Source: Paludibacteraceae bacterium (lineage in GTDB: Bacteria; Bacteroidota; Bacteroidia; Bacteroidales; Paludibacteraceae). From it: 64,000 bases of DNA. The DNA is taken from the NCBI GenBank assembly GCA_017647145.1, contig JAGCLD010000034.1, positions 92,838 to 156,837 of the forward strand, given 5' to 3'. A program made the translations under genes and the position numbers. Of the stretch, positions 44,137 through 52,241 are shown piece after piece. Every line of letters starts with the position of its first letter. Within the stretch, counting starts at the first letter, position 1. The notes below the pieces were generated by a model. It did no database searches. It was not told the DNA's origin and saw only the letters and a list, made by a program, of their open reading frames with translations.

Positions 44137-46119
44137 CTATAGGATAGCTTGCAGGCGTGTTAACATCTTGTCGCCCAATGCACCTTTTACTTCAATGTGT
44201 TTTTTAACGCTTAAGACGAATGGATTGTTTTCAAAACTACCCCTTACGCTTGTGAAGTCAAGGTGTTTCTGTGTTTCGTCTCCATCAATGCCAAAACCTG
44301 TTTGAGCGTTAAGATTAAATTCTTTTTGTGCGTCATCGTAGAGCATGTAATCGAGATCGATGACAGCCTTTTTCCATTGTTTGATGGTGGTGATTAGGTC
44401 TTCCATTTGAATGTCTTCATTGCTTTTCCCCCATCGTTGGAGTAGTTTTTCGTGTGCCCAAGTCCATTCATATTCATAGTAGGATTGATGGATTTGCTCA
44501 AATCGAGTCTGTATGTTGGCTAATGTGACTTGTCCGGCTTCTATTTGGTCTAGCAGGGTAGAAATAGCTTCTTTAGGTGCTATCATTCCTGATAGGTCAA
44601 TCCATTCGCCCAAACCGATGGAGGTGGATGGCTGCAAGATGCGTCTTATATCTTCTAAACTGTTCCATGGGTGTTGCTCAAGTCGACTGATAAGCGAGTT
44701 GCCCAAGAATTTGTTGATACCCATCTCATAGAGTTGGATTCCATGTCGGAGTGATGAGTTTCTAATCTTACAATTTTGATATACATACACTTCAGATGTT
44801 TTTCCGGAGATGGCTTGCAATTTTCGCAATACGGCTTGTCCATGAAACATTTTTTGAATAGTGTATGGACTCAATAAGTTGAAGTTAATCTGGTCTAATT
44901 GATGTGGGTCTTTACGATTATCACGTTTAGGCCATTTTTGTGCATCGCGTACGGTTCCTACACTTCGCAAATTAACAGCAGGCACAAGGTAACTTTCTGT
45001 GGCATTTTCTATCATGTAGGAGAATGGCAGATCGCTTGTGTCGCTGTGTTTGGAGTGACGTCCCATCACTAATGTAAATGCTCCTACACGAGCAGGCCAG
45101 AGAATGTATGAGTCACTAGTGGTTTTGGCTCCTCGCTCGGCTATTCCTTGATGGATAGGGCCTAATTTATACATGTGGTTACTTTGATTGGAACCACTTC
45201 CGGCATTTAGGAATGAAAACATTCCGGCTATGAGCAAAGAGGATTTGTGGTGGGACACGGTGTATGGTCCGGCAAAGATGGCTGTGGCTTCTCCGTGCAT
45301 GCCTTGACAGTTGGAGAAGAAGAGGGAGTCTAATGCGGAATAGTGTTTACCCATGATACATCCTTGGCCGATGAAACATTTGGAAACCAGTGTGGAGTCA
45401 GTGATTTCTACTCCGGAACAGAGAATAAAGTCATTACACTTCACTCCCGAACCTATCTTAACAGGAGCGTGTTGATTACTATTGATGGACCCGTTTTTCA
45501 GTAGTGATGCTCCATTAATCACAGCATGACTGCCTATATAGACATTTTTGATGGTTCCGCAATTCAGAATATGTACGTTTTTACCTATGTATCCTCGTTC
45601 GCTACGGTGGGTTTCAGCATATTTGTCAATGAGTTGCTGTAGGCGTTCGATGAGTTGCGGGCGGTGACGGTACAATGTCAATACATAGGCTAATTGAGCC
45701 GATAGTTCGTTGTAAATAGGGATTTCTCGTCCGCCCCCTTCGTTCATTACGGGCACTTTCACTCCATTGCCGAAGGTTGTGCTCCCGTCCACGAGTAGTG
45801 TGTTGATATTTTCTATGCACGTATCTTCGTCAATGTCATAGTTGGCCATGTAGTTTTGTACATTGAATATGCGCACGTTGTTGCCAATGGTACAATTATG
45901 AATGGTGGCATGGTGTATCCCCGATGTCACTTTTAGCCCTCCGGGAATAATATATTCTTTTTCAAAAACACCTAATCGCACTCTGCCGGAGAAATTGGCA
46001 TAATGAATGTGATGTGGCTGAAAGTCGATAGCCACTTGTATGTTGTTCCAGTCGTCTGCATAACAATGTTGTTCTTGCAGTTGTTTTATTTCGTTCTGAC
46101 TAAGGCTTCTGTATTCCAT
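44137..46119 (-). CDS. DUF4954 family protein with hexapeptide-repeat N-terminal half
   Basis: A 660-residue Bacteroidota protein of the DUF4954 family. The first half contains left-handed beta-helix (hexapeptide) repeats, for example ATIHNCTIGNNVRIFNVQNY, VHILNCGTIKNVYIGSHAVI and VKCNDFILCSGVEITDSTLV, as in sugar nucleotidyl- and acyltransferases. The second half (after about 430) is helical and unlike known domains. Its role is unproven; a sugar-phosphate or nucleotide-sugar function is only suggested by the fold. It starts the leftward run DUF4954-aroA-GT2. No frameshift is visible. Confidence 0.85.
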   Translation of the reverse strand: MEYRSLSQNEIKQLQEQHCYADDWNNIQVAIDFQPHHIHYANFSGRVRLGVFEKEYIIPGGLKVTSGIHHATIHNCTIGNNVRIFNVQNYMANYDIDEDTCIENINTLLVDGSTTFGNGVKVPVMNEGGGREIPIYNELSAQLAYVLTLYRHRPQLIERLQQLIDKYAETHRSERGYIGKNVHILNCGTIKNVYIGSHAVINGASLLKNGSINSNQHAPVKIGSGVKCNDFILCSGVEITDSTLVSKCFIGQGCIMGKHYSALDSLFFSNCQGMHGEATAIFAGPYTVSHHKSSLLIAGMFSFLNAGSGSNQSNHMYKLGPIHQGIAERGAKTTSDSYILWPARVGAFTLVMGRHSKHSDTSDLPFSYMIENATESYLVPAVNLRSVGTVRDAQKWPKRDNRKDPHQLDQINFNLLSPYTIQKMFHGQAVLRKLQAISGKTSEVYVYQNCKIRNSSLRHGIQLYEMGINKFLGNSLISRLEQHPWNSLEDIRRILQPSTSIGLGEWIDLSGMIAPKEAISTLLDQIEAGQVTLANIQTRFEQIHQSYYEYEWTWAHEKLLQRWGKSNEDIQMEDLITTIKQWKKAVIDLDYMLYDDAQKEFNLNAQTGFGIDGDETQKHLDFTSVRGSFENNPFVLSVKKHIEVKGALGDKMLTRLQAIL

Positions 46120-46169
46120 ATATGCATCAATTAGGAGTGTTTTTTGTGATGTTTTTCGGAGGGAGAGAG

Positions 46170-46955
46170 TTAGAGCGTCATGCGCTTAGCTTCTTGCCAG
46201 AGTTGTTCCATCTCGGCAAGGGTCATTTCGCGTAAACTTCGTCCTTGTTGCTTGGCTTGTTGTTCGATATAATTAAAACGAGCGATGAACTTTTTATTGG
46301 TGAGTTCAAGTGCATTTTCCGGATTGATATTGTAGAGGCGTGCTGCATTAACAAGACTGAAGAATACATCTCCAAATTCTTTTTCCATTTCTGAAGCATC
46401 AAGTTTGTTCACCTCTGCTTGAAATTCGTTGATTTCTTCCTTTACTTTGTCCCACACTTGTGATTTCTCTTCCCAGTCAAATCCCACAGAACATGCTTTC
46501 TCTTGTATTCTGCATGCCTTGATTAGAGCGGGTAGAGATGATGGCACGCCACCTAACACGGTTTTGTTTCCTTCTTTTTCTTTTAATTTTAGGTCCTCCC
46601 AGTTTCTCACTACTTGTTCAGCATTGGCCACTTCTGTAGTTCCAAATACATGTGGATGACGATAGATTAGTTTTTCGCACAGACGATTGCACACATCTAC
46701 AATGTCAAAATCTTTTGTCTCGCTGCCAATGCGGCTATAGAACACAATGTGTAACAATACATCACCAAGCTCTTTACATATATTCGACTTGTCATCATTA
46801 AGCAATGCTTCTGACAATTCGTAGGTTTCCTCTATTGTATTACAACGTAATGACTCAAAGGTTTGTTTTCTGTCCCAAGGACATTCTTCTCGAAGTCGGT
46901 CCATGATGTCCAACAATCGAGAAAATGCTTCTAATTTTTCTTCTTTACTATGCAT
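46170..46955 (-). CDS. mazG: Nucleoside triphosphate pyrophosphohydrolase MazG
   Basis: A 261-residue tandem MazG protein. The first domain has LREECPWDRKQTFESL, TIEETYELSEAL and KELGDVLLHIVFYS; the second has EINEFQAEVNK and EKEFGDVFFSLVNAARLY. The E-E-x-x-E and E-x-x-D motifs bind magnesium. It hydrolyses aberrant or surplus NTPs to NMP and PPi. It begins 2 bases after the exopolysaccharide permease stop, so it is probably the last gene of the export operon transcript. Confidence 0.93.
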   Translation of the reverse strand: MHSKEEKLEAFSRLLDIMDRLREECPWDRKQTFESLRCNTIEETYELSEALLNDDKSNICKELGDVLLHIVFYSRIGSETKDFDIVDVCNRLCEKLIYRHPHVFGTTEVANAEQVVRNWEDLKLKEKEGNKTVLGGVPSSLPALIKACRIQEKACSVGFDWEEKSQVWDKVKEEINEFQAEVNKLDASEMEKEFGDVFFSLVNAARLYNINPENALELTNKKFIARFNYIEQQAKQQGRSLREMTLAEMEQLWQEAKRMTL

Positions 46956-46957
46956 GG

Positions 46958-47803
46958 TTATACTGTGTCCATAAAACTGCGTTGCACCTTATTGAAAACA
47001 ACGATACCGAGTCCCAATAAAATCAACATAAATACAAAACTATAACTTAGGCCGATCCAACTGAATTCACCAACACCCAACATGCCATATTTGAATGCCT
47101 CGATGATGGAGGTGAGGGGATTGAGTGACATCACTAAGCGTAATTTTTCATTGGTGATGGTGCTCAGTGGGTAAATCACAGGTGTAGCATACATCCACAA
47201 CTGAACAAAAAACGTCAGAAGCAGTGTTAGGTCTCTATATTTGGTAGTCATAGAGGAGAAAAGTATCCCAAATCCTAAGGATAATCCCGCCAACATGAGT
47301 ACAAGCACCGGCAACAACAGAGCGTAGAGATTGGTGTGTATGCAGACCGGCGTGAACAAGGCATAATACAAATACACAATCGCAAAGAGTATAAATTGTA
47401 TGCTAAAGCGAATCAGATTGGAGGTTACTGTTGACAAGGGAACTATCAAACGTGGAAAATACACCTTACCAAAAATACCTGCATTGGTAGTAAAAGTAGA
47501 GGAGGTCTTGTTCAAGCAATCGGCAAAATATTGCCACATGCAGATACCCGCAAGATAAAACAAAGGCTGAGGTAGTCCGTCTGTACTGATTTGGGCTATC
47601 CCTCCAAACACCACCATATACATGATTGTGGTCATCAAGGGCTGAATCACATACCACATGGGGCCCAGTATTGTTTGTTTGTATTGGGTGATAATATCAC
47701 GTTTGACAAAGAGGCTCCACAAATCACGATATTGCCAAATCTCCTTAAGGTCAACTTGCAATAATTTGTTTTTGGGTTTAATCTCGGTTGTCCATTTTTC
47801 CAT
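46958..47803 (-). CDS. ABC-2 type polysaccharide export permease (Wzm/TagG-like)
   Basis: A 281-residue permease with a cytoplasmic N-terminal helix (WQYRDLWSLFVKRDIITQYK) and six membrane helices; WYVIQPLMTTIMYMVVFGGI and SLNPLTSIIEAFKYGMLG are family segments. Such permeases export O-antigen, teichoic-acid or capsule precursors with an ATPase partner. No ATP-binding gene is next to it: upstream is wzc and downstream mazG. The start at 47803 is the first ATG; a TTG at 47827 is in frame. The partner ATPase must lie outside the window. Confidence 0.88.
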   Translation of the reverse strand: MEKWTTEIKPKNKLLQVDLKEIWQYRDLWSLFVKRDIITQYKQTILGPMWYVIQPLMTTIMYMVVFGGIAQISTDGLPQPLFYLAGICMWQYFADCLNKTSSTFTTNAGIFGKVYFPRLIVPLSTVTSNLIRFSIQFILFAIVYLYYALFTPVCIHTNLYALLLPVLVLMLAGLSLGFGILFSSMTTKYRDLTLLLTFFVQLWMYATPVIYPLSTITNEKLRLVMSLNPLTSIIEAFKYGMLGVGEFSWIGLSYSFVFMLILLGLGIVVFNKVQRSFMDTV

Positions 47804-47855
47804 GTCCCTAAACTTTTGAATAATCAATTAAATAAATCCTTAAGTCAAATAGTGT

Positions 47856-50336
47856 TTATGCAAGGTCATCATCATGATAATACTTCACATACTGACTCGC
47901 ATCTTTTTTTGGAGAACGATAATAGTGTCCATATGTGCCTCCATAATTATAATATCCGGGTTTGTCAATAGGCATATCGGCCAATATAGTGTAGAAAGAT
48001 GCTTTGTCATTCTCAAGTTGTTCCAAGGTTGACTGACACATGCCCTTATGGGTTTTATGACTACGGACAATGAACAGGTTAATATCACTTATCTCCAACA
48101 ATGGATAAGCATCTGACACTAATCCTAATGGACTCGTGTCTATTACGATGAAGTCATAACGTTGTTTCAATAAGTCAAACATCTCACGCACTTTTTGTGT
48201 ACGAACCAATTCGCCTGGATTTGGAGGTACTGTGCCGGCAAGGAGTACGTCAAAGTTGGCTTCTTTATAAGGGTGAATCACTTCATCCAATGCCACTTCT
48301 CCAATCAAATAGTTGGTCACACCCTTGCCTCCGGTTATGCCCAACTTCTCATGAATGTTAGGCTTACGGATGTCCATGTCCACTAACAGTACTTTCTTTC
48401 CGGTCATGCCATAGATGGTGGCCATTGTGCTACAGAAGAATGTCTTACCATCACCTGATTCGGCTGATGATACCAAGAGAGTAATGTCACTCTTGCGTTG
48501 CACAACAAATTCAATACGTGTACGAATGCTGCGCAACATCTCCGAAAAGGACGAACGTGGACTCTTCGCAGGCAACACAGGGCTTTGTGAGCGTGTATGA
48601 CGTATTACACCCAACAATGGATATGAAGTCAGTTTAGTCAGTTCCTTCACTCCTCTTACATACGGATTAAGCAATTCCTTCAACACTACAAACAGCAAAG
48701 GCAATATAAAGCCAATGAGCAAGAACGTAGTCAACGTACGTTTTTTGGCAGTTGTGTTTGTCACACTCAATGTGCGTGCCTTATCCAATATCTTGTTGTC
48801 AGGCGTATTAGAAGCCTTCTGAATCTCAGCTTCTGCTCTTTTCTGAAGGAAGAATGTGTAGTAGTTGTCATCAATGCGATAAGCACGTTCAATTGACACC
48901 ATTTCCAGCTCCTTTTCAGGCAGTTGTGCTATCTCTCTCTTCACAACAGCATAACGTTCATTCAGGTCATTTTTCTCTATTTCCAGTGATGCACGCATGC
49001 TCTTCACTACCTCTTCGATGGTTTCCTTCACCTTGTCAATATCATTGCTATATTGCTCATAGAAGACATTCTTTTCTGATAGTTCGCTACGCTGCATGTT
49101 CAGGTCATTCAGTTGCTGAACAAGGGTCATCAGCATGGGCTCGTTTAGACCAAGGCTACTTGGGGCTACTACCGAACCATTTTCCATGTTCGTTTTCAAA
49201 TAATTGGTCAAGTAGTCCAGGTAGGTCTCTTTTAAGCGTAAATCCGCCATACCTGCATCATACTGAGCGGCTTTGCCCAAAATGTCTCCGGCATGACTCG
49301 ATACATCCACTATTTGGTTTTGTTGGCGGAAGTGAGTCATCGCACTTTCCGATACAGCCAACGACTTACTGATGTTCTCCAACTGTACATTGATAAATTT
49401 GATAGTGTTGTCGGCCACATCATTCTTTCGAGCCAAGTTGTCGGCTAGATACACCTCGCCAAGTTTATCAATAAAGTCTTTATCACGTCCCGGAGTGGTA
49501 CTGATAAGCGAGATTGCCAACACAGAAGAACCTTCTGAAAGGAAATTCAAGGTGAGACGAGACGAGAAATCCGCTACCAATGACTCGCGAGAACGGAAGC
49601 AAAAATACATCTGCGCATTAGCCAACATGTTTTGAGTTGGATACACCGTAAAGTCAGCAAAAGGAGTCTCAACTACTTCACCATAACGACCACTCACTGA
49701 AAAATCTTTGTATTCATCATAGTCAGGTAGCGCAATCTTAAAACTACCATCTTCCTTCAAGATGATTTGAAAATCCAAACCATATGCATCAGGATGTATT
49801 CTGGTGCTCTCAATGATGATGGGAGTGGAGGTATATAAATTGCGAGTCTTAAAGCGGCCTATTGTCTTATAGTCCACATTCATAAACGGAAGACTATCCA
49901 CAACACGACACAATAAATCATACGAACCCAACATAATAACCTGATTGTTGATGTTACGATAACCCGGGTCCACACCAAAACCTTGTAACAATGATTGTGA
50001 ACCATATGGCATGCGATTACCACCATACTCTTCTATCAAAATCGTACCTGTGGTCTGATACGTGGGCAACCATGAGCGATTCTTTAAGTAAGAAGCACCA
50101 AGTGCCACAACTATACCAATCACAAACAAATACCAATAATGCAGGATCTTAAACAACCATTCCTTCCAATCAAATGAAGATTCCTCATCTCCAAACAGAT
50201 TGTCATTCATTCCTCCTGACAAATACTTACCTCCATGCAAACGACCATATGCATTACCATAAGCACCTCCATAACCATAAGCGTTGCCGTATGGCTGTTC
50301 CCCGTAAGCATGTTTATTATCTTCTTTCTGACTCAT
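47856..50336 (-). CDS. wzc: Polysaccharide co-polymerase / tyrosine autokinase (Wzc-like)
   Basis: An 826-residue inner-membrane BY-kinase. After an unusual Tyr/Gly-rich N-terminus (about 11-38) it has one helix near 67-85, a long periplasmic coiled-coil region, a second helix near 545, and the kinase: SSAESGDGKTF (Walker A), LLVDMDIRKP (Walker A'), FIVIDTSPLG (Walker B). The C-terminus is a tyrosine cluster, with GYYNYGG, YGHYYR and YVKYYHD, for autophosphorylation. It sets chain length and export with Wza. It follows the second wza by 20 bases. Confidence 0.93.
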   Translation of the reverse strand: MSQKEDNKHAYGEQPYGNAYGYGGAYGNAYGRLHGGKYLSGGMNDNLFGDEESSFDWKEWLFKILHYWYLFVIGIVVALGASYLKNRSWLPTYQTTGTILIEEYGGNRMPYGSQSLLQGFGVDPGYRNINNQVIMLGSYDLLCRVVDSLPFMNVDYKTIGRFKTRNLYTSTPIIIESTRIHPDAYGLDFQIILKEDGSFKIALPDYDEYKDFSVSGRYGEVVETPFADFTVYPTQNMLANAQMYFCFRSRESLVADFSSRLTLNFLSEGSSVLAISLISTTPGRDKDFIDKLGEVYLADNLARKNDVADNTIKFINVQLENISKSLAVSESAMTHFRQQNQIVDVSSHAGDILGKAAQYDAGMADLRLKETYLDYLTNYLKTNMENGSVVAPSSLGLNEPMLMTLVQQLNDLNMQRSELSEKNVFYEQYSNDIDKVKETIEEVVKSMRASLEIEKNDLNERYAVVKREIAQLPEKELEMVSIERAYRIDDNYYTFFLQKRAEAEIQKASNTPDNKILDKARTLSVTNTTAKKRTLTTFLLIGFILPLLFVVLKELLNPYVRGVKELTKLTSYPLLGVIRHTRSQSPVLPAKSPRSSFSEMLRSIRTRIEFVVQRKSDITLLVSSAESGDGKTFFCSTMATIYGMTGKKVLLVDMDIRKPNIHEKLGITGGKGVTNYLIGEVALDEVIHPYKEANFDVLLAGTVPPNPGELVRTQKVREMFDLLKQRYDFIVIDTSPLGLVSDAYPLLEISDINLFIVRSHKTHKGMCQSTLEQLENDKASFYTILADMPIDKPGYYNYGGTYGHYYRSPKKDASQYVKYYHDDDLA

Positions 50337-50356
50337 AAACTCAGTGATTTATTGTT

Positions 50357-51112
50357 TTATTTAATGTAATACAATACCGTGATTAATAATGACAATGAGG
50401 ATGTTATCAAACCAATAAAGGAACTATAAGTGTTCATCTTATAAAAACTTCCCTTACTGCGTTGAACATAGATAACATCATTAGGATATACATAATAATA
50501 CTTAGATTCGATGATACTATTTGGACGAATATCAAATTCCAAAATCTCTGGCTTCCCATTCGTCTCACGAATAATGCGCACATGCTTACGATCTCCCGAT
50601 AAAGCTAAATCCCCCGACATAGAGAGCGCTTGAAAAATGGTCAACTTGTCTTTATACACGTTGAACACTCCTGAACCTATATCACCAATAACCGTAAATG
50701 TTTTATTACCCAATGCTAATTTCACCTCTGCATCTGGAATCAACTCCCGATAGCGCCTACACACCTCTGCCTCTGCCTCACTGATGGTCTTGCCAACCAC
50801 CTCAACAGAATCCAAAAATGGCAAATCAACCGTTCCGTCTGAATTCACCTTATACGAATTGGTATAATTCAAATTATAACTATTCCCACCGCTTGAAATC
50901 ACCTTGGCTAAAGTCTCATCTTTCGTAATCAAACGGTAAATCAATTCATCATTAACGCGTATCTTATAGGGCACATACTCCGCTTGTTCATAAACAGGAA
51001 GACTCTTGTTCTTCTCCTGAAGAAGACCCGTGTTTCTGTAATTGTAACATGAAGACATACAACACACAAAGCACACTGTCACAAATATATATATCTTTCG
51101 CATACGGTTCAT
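50357..51112 (-). CDS. Polysaccharide export lipoprotein, Wza family (second copy)
   Basis: A 251-residue outer-membrane exporter. The start at 51112 is an ATG; the frame extends to a TTG at 51121. Signal and lipobox are clear (VCFVCCMSSC). A Poly_export domain starts at PYKIRVNDELIYRLITKD and a SLBB domain follows with KTFTVIGDIGSGVFNVYKDK and LTIFQALSMSGDLALSGDR. A C-terminal hydrophobic segment (LITSSLSLLITVLYYI) could be the outer-membrane helix. It is a paralogue of the gene just upstream, with about the same architecture. Confidence 0.9.
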   Translation of the reverse strand: MNRMRKIYIFVTVCFVCCMSSCYNYRNTGLLQEKNKSLPVYEQAEYVPYKIRVNDELIYRLITKDETLAKVISSGGNSYNLNYTNSYKVNSDGTVDLPFLDSVEVVGKTISEAEAEVCRRYRELIPDAEVKLALGNKTFTVIGDIGSGVFNVYKDKLTIFQALSMSGDLALSGDRKHVRIIRETNGKPEILEFDIRPNSIIESKYYYVYPNDVIYVQRSKGSFYKMNTYSSFIGLITSSLSLLITVLYYIK

Positions 51113-51129
51113 ACTCTCCAAGATGATAA

Positions 51130-51939
51130 CTATTTAAAAGGTTTAACAAGATAAGTATCAATAAAGGAATAAACAAAAATGCCAAACGACAATGTAGTAG
51201 CTATGGTGGACAATACTGAAGCAAAAGAACTCATACTGAAAAATTGCTCATTCAAGGTCTGAATATAAATCACATCGTTTGGCTCAACATAATAATACTC
51301 AGAATTAATTATCTCCTTGCTACGAATATCAAAACTCTTCACCTCCGTACCATCTTCTGATTCACGAATGATACGCACCTTGCTGCGGTCGCCAAAATTA
51401 GATATATCACCCGCCATGGCCAAAGCTTCAAAAATGGTCACTTTCTCTTTCGGAAGCATAAAACGACCCGACCGGTTGGCACCAATCACACTAAAATAAC
51501 GCTGAACAACCCTCACTTCAACAGAAGAAGTATGAGTGATAGGCTGCAATGCCTTCTCTAGTTCACGTTTCACTTCCCGAACGGTCAAGCCACGCACAGA
51601 TATTCCACCTATCAATGGAAAATGAATTTCTCCTTGGTCATCCACTAAGTAAGTATATAAATCCGAACCCGAATTCTGTTGACTACCAATCTGGTTCATA
51701 TACTGACCGCTCATACCCCCATTCAGCATGGTGTTGGTTTTCTCATCAATCGTATAGACACGAATGTAAAGACGATCCCCCTTTTGGAGAATATAGTCCG
51801 TATAAGCCAATGTGTCCGAATAAGAAGGAATCGGACCACCGGGTTGCTGCATGTAATTAACACGTTGAGAGGTAATGCATGATGCAAAACACAAACACAT
51901 CAACCCACTTATCAAGATAAATAACTTTCTTAACTGCAT
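51130..51939 (-). CDS. Polysaccharide export lipoprotein, Wza family (first copy)
   Basis: A 269-residue Wza-like exporter and first gene of the export operon. ATG at 51939 is preferred over the in-frame TTG at 51960. It has a lipoprotein signal (GLMCLCFASC), the Poly_export domain (DYILQKGDRLYIRVYT), SLBB regions (YFSVIGANRSGRFMLPKEK and VTIFEALAMAGDISNFGDR) and a final hydrophobic helix. Compared with its neighbour it has an extra 35-residue insertion rich in Gly, Asn and Gln (NGGMSGQYMNQIGSQQ). No UpxY-type antiterminator precedes it, unlike classical Bacteroides capsule loci. Confidence 0.9.
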   Translation of the reverse strand: MQLRKLFILISGLMCLCFASCITSQRVNYMQQPGGPIPSYSDTLAYTDYILQKGDRLYIRVYTIDEKTNTMLNGGMSGQYMNQIGSQQNSGSDLYTYLVDDQGEIHFPLIGGISVRGLTVREVKRELEKALQPITHTSSVEVRVVQRYFSVIGANRSGRFMLPKEKVTIFEALAMAGDISNFGDRSKVRIIRESEDGTEVKSFDIRSKEIINSEYYYVEPNDVIYIQTLNEQFFSMSSFASVLSTIATTLSFGIFVYSFIDTYLVKPFK

Positions 51940-51984
51940 TAACTTGACGTTTTTTAACAAAAAAAATATACTTGAATAATCTCA

Positions 51985-52016
51985 CAAAAGTAGTCATTTA
52001 TTCTCATCCTTACAAA
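51985..52016 (-). promoter_or_regulatory. Promoter of the polysaccharide export operon
   Basis: Minus-strand TACTTTTG at 51985-51992 with TTTG at 52013-52016, spacer 20. One mismatch in the -7 box. No flanking inverted repeats that would make it an invertible promoter were seen. Confidence 0.6.
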
Positions 52017-52065
52017 TGCGACACGCAAATAATCTCCATTTGCTCCACAACCACCCCTGACTTAG

Positions 52066-52142
52066 CATCTCCGCGACCACTTCGGGACCACTAAATAGGA
52101 ATTAGATACAAAACAGATAGGAACTAGATAGGAACTACATAC
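52066..52142. repeat. Composite 11-bp modular repeat, seven modules
   Basis: Contiguous modules catctccgcga, ccacttcggga, ccactaaatag, gaattagatac, aaaacagatag, gaactagatag, gaactacatac: 77 bases, exactly seven units. It lies in the roughly 300-base divergent gap between the export operon and manA, 73-74 bases from each -7 box. The remaining bases of the gap are the two promoters and AT-rich sequence. Confidence 0.92.
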
Positions 52143-52191
52143 TTTTCCTCTTCTTCATAAACCCCTAATAGAAAATTATCAAACCACAATA

Positions 52192-52222
52192 TTTGTTAAT
52201 AAAAAAACTATCATTATCTTTG
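52192..52222 (+). promoter_or_regulatory. Promoter of manA
   Basis: TTTG at 52192-52195, 19-base spacer, TATCTTTG at 52215-52222. Full consensus; the start codon is 19 bases downstream. Confidence 0.88.
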
Positions 52223-52241
52223 CCAACAACTATTGAGTACC

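Noticed and set aside
46958-51939. Complete capsule (CPS) locus
   Set aside because: Only export genes are present; no glycosyltransferases, Wzx/Wzy or UpxY/UpxZ flank it in the window.
51961-52232. Invertible (phase-variable) promoter of the export operon
   Set aside because: No pair of inverted repeats flanks the promoter and no serine recombinase gene is near; the repeats present are direct 11-bp modules.
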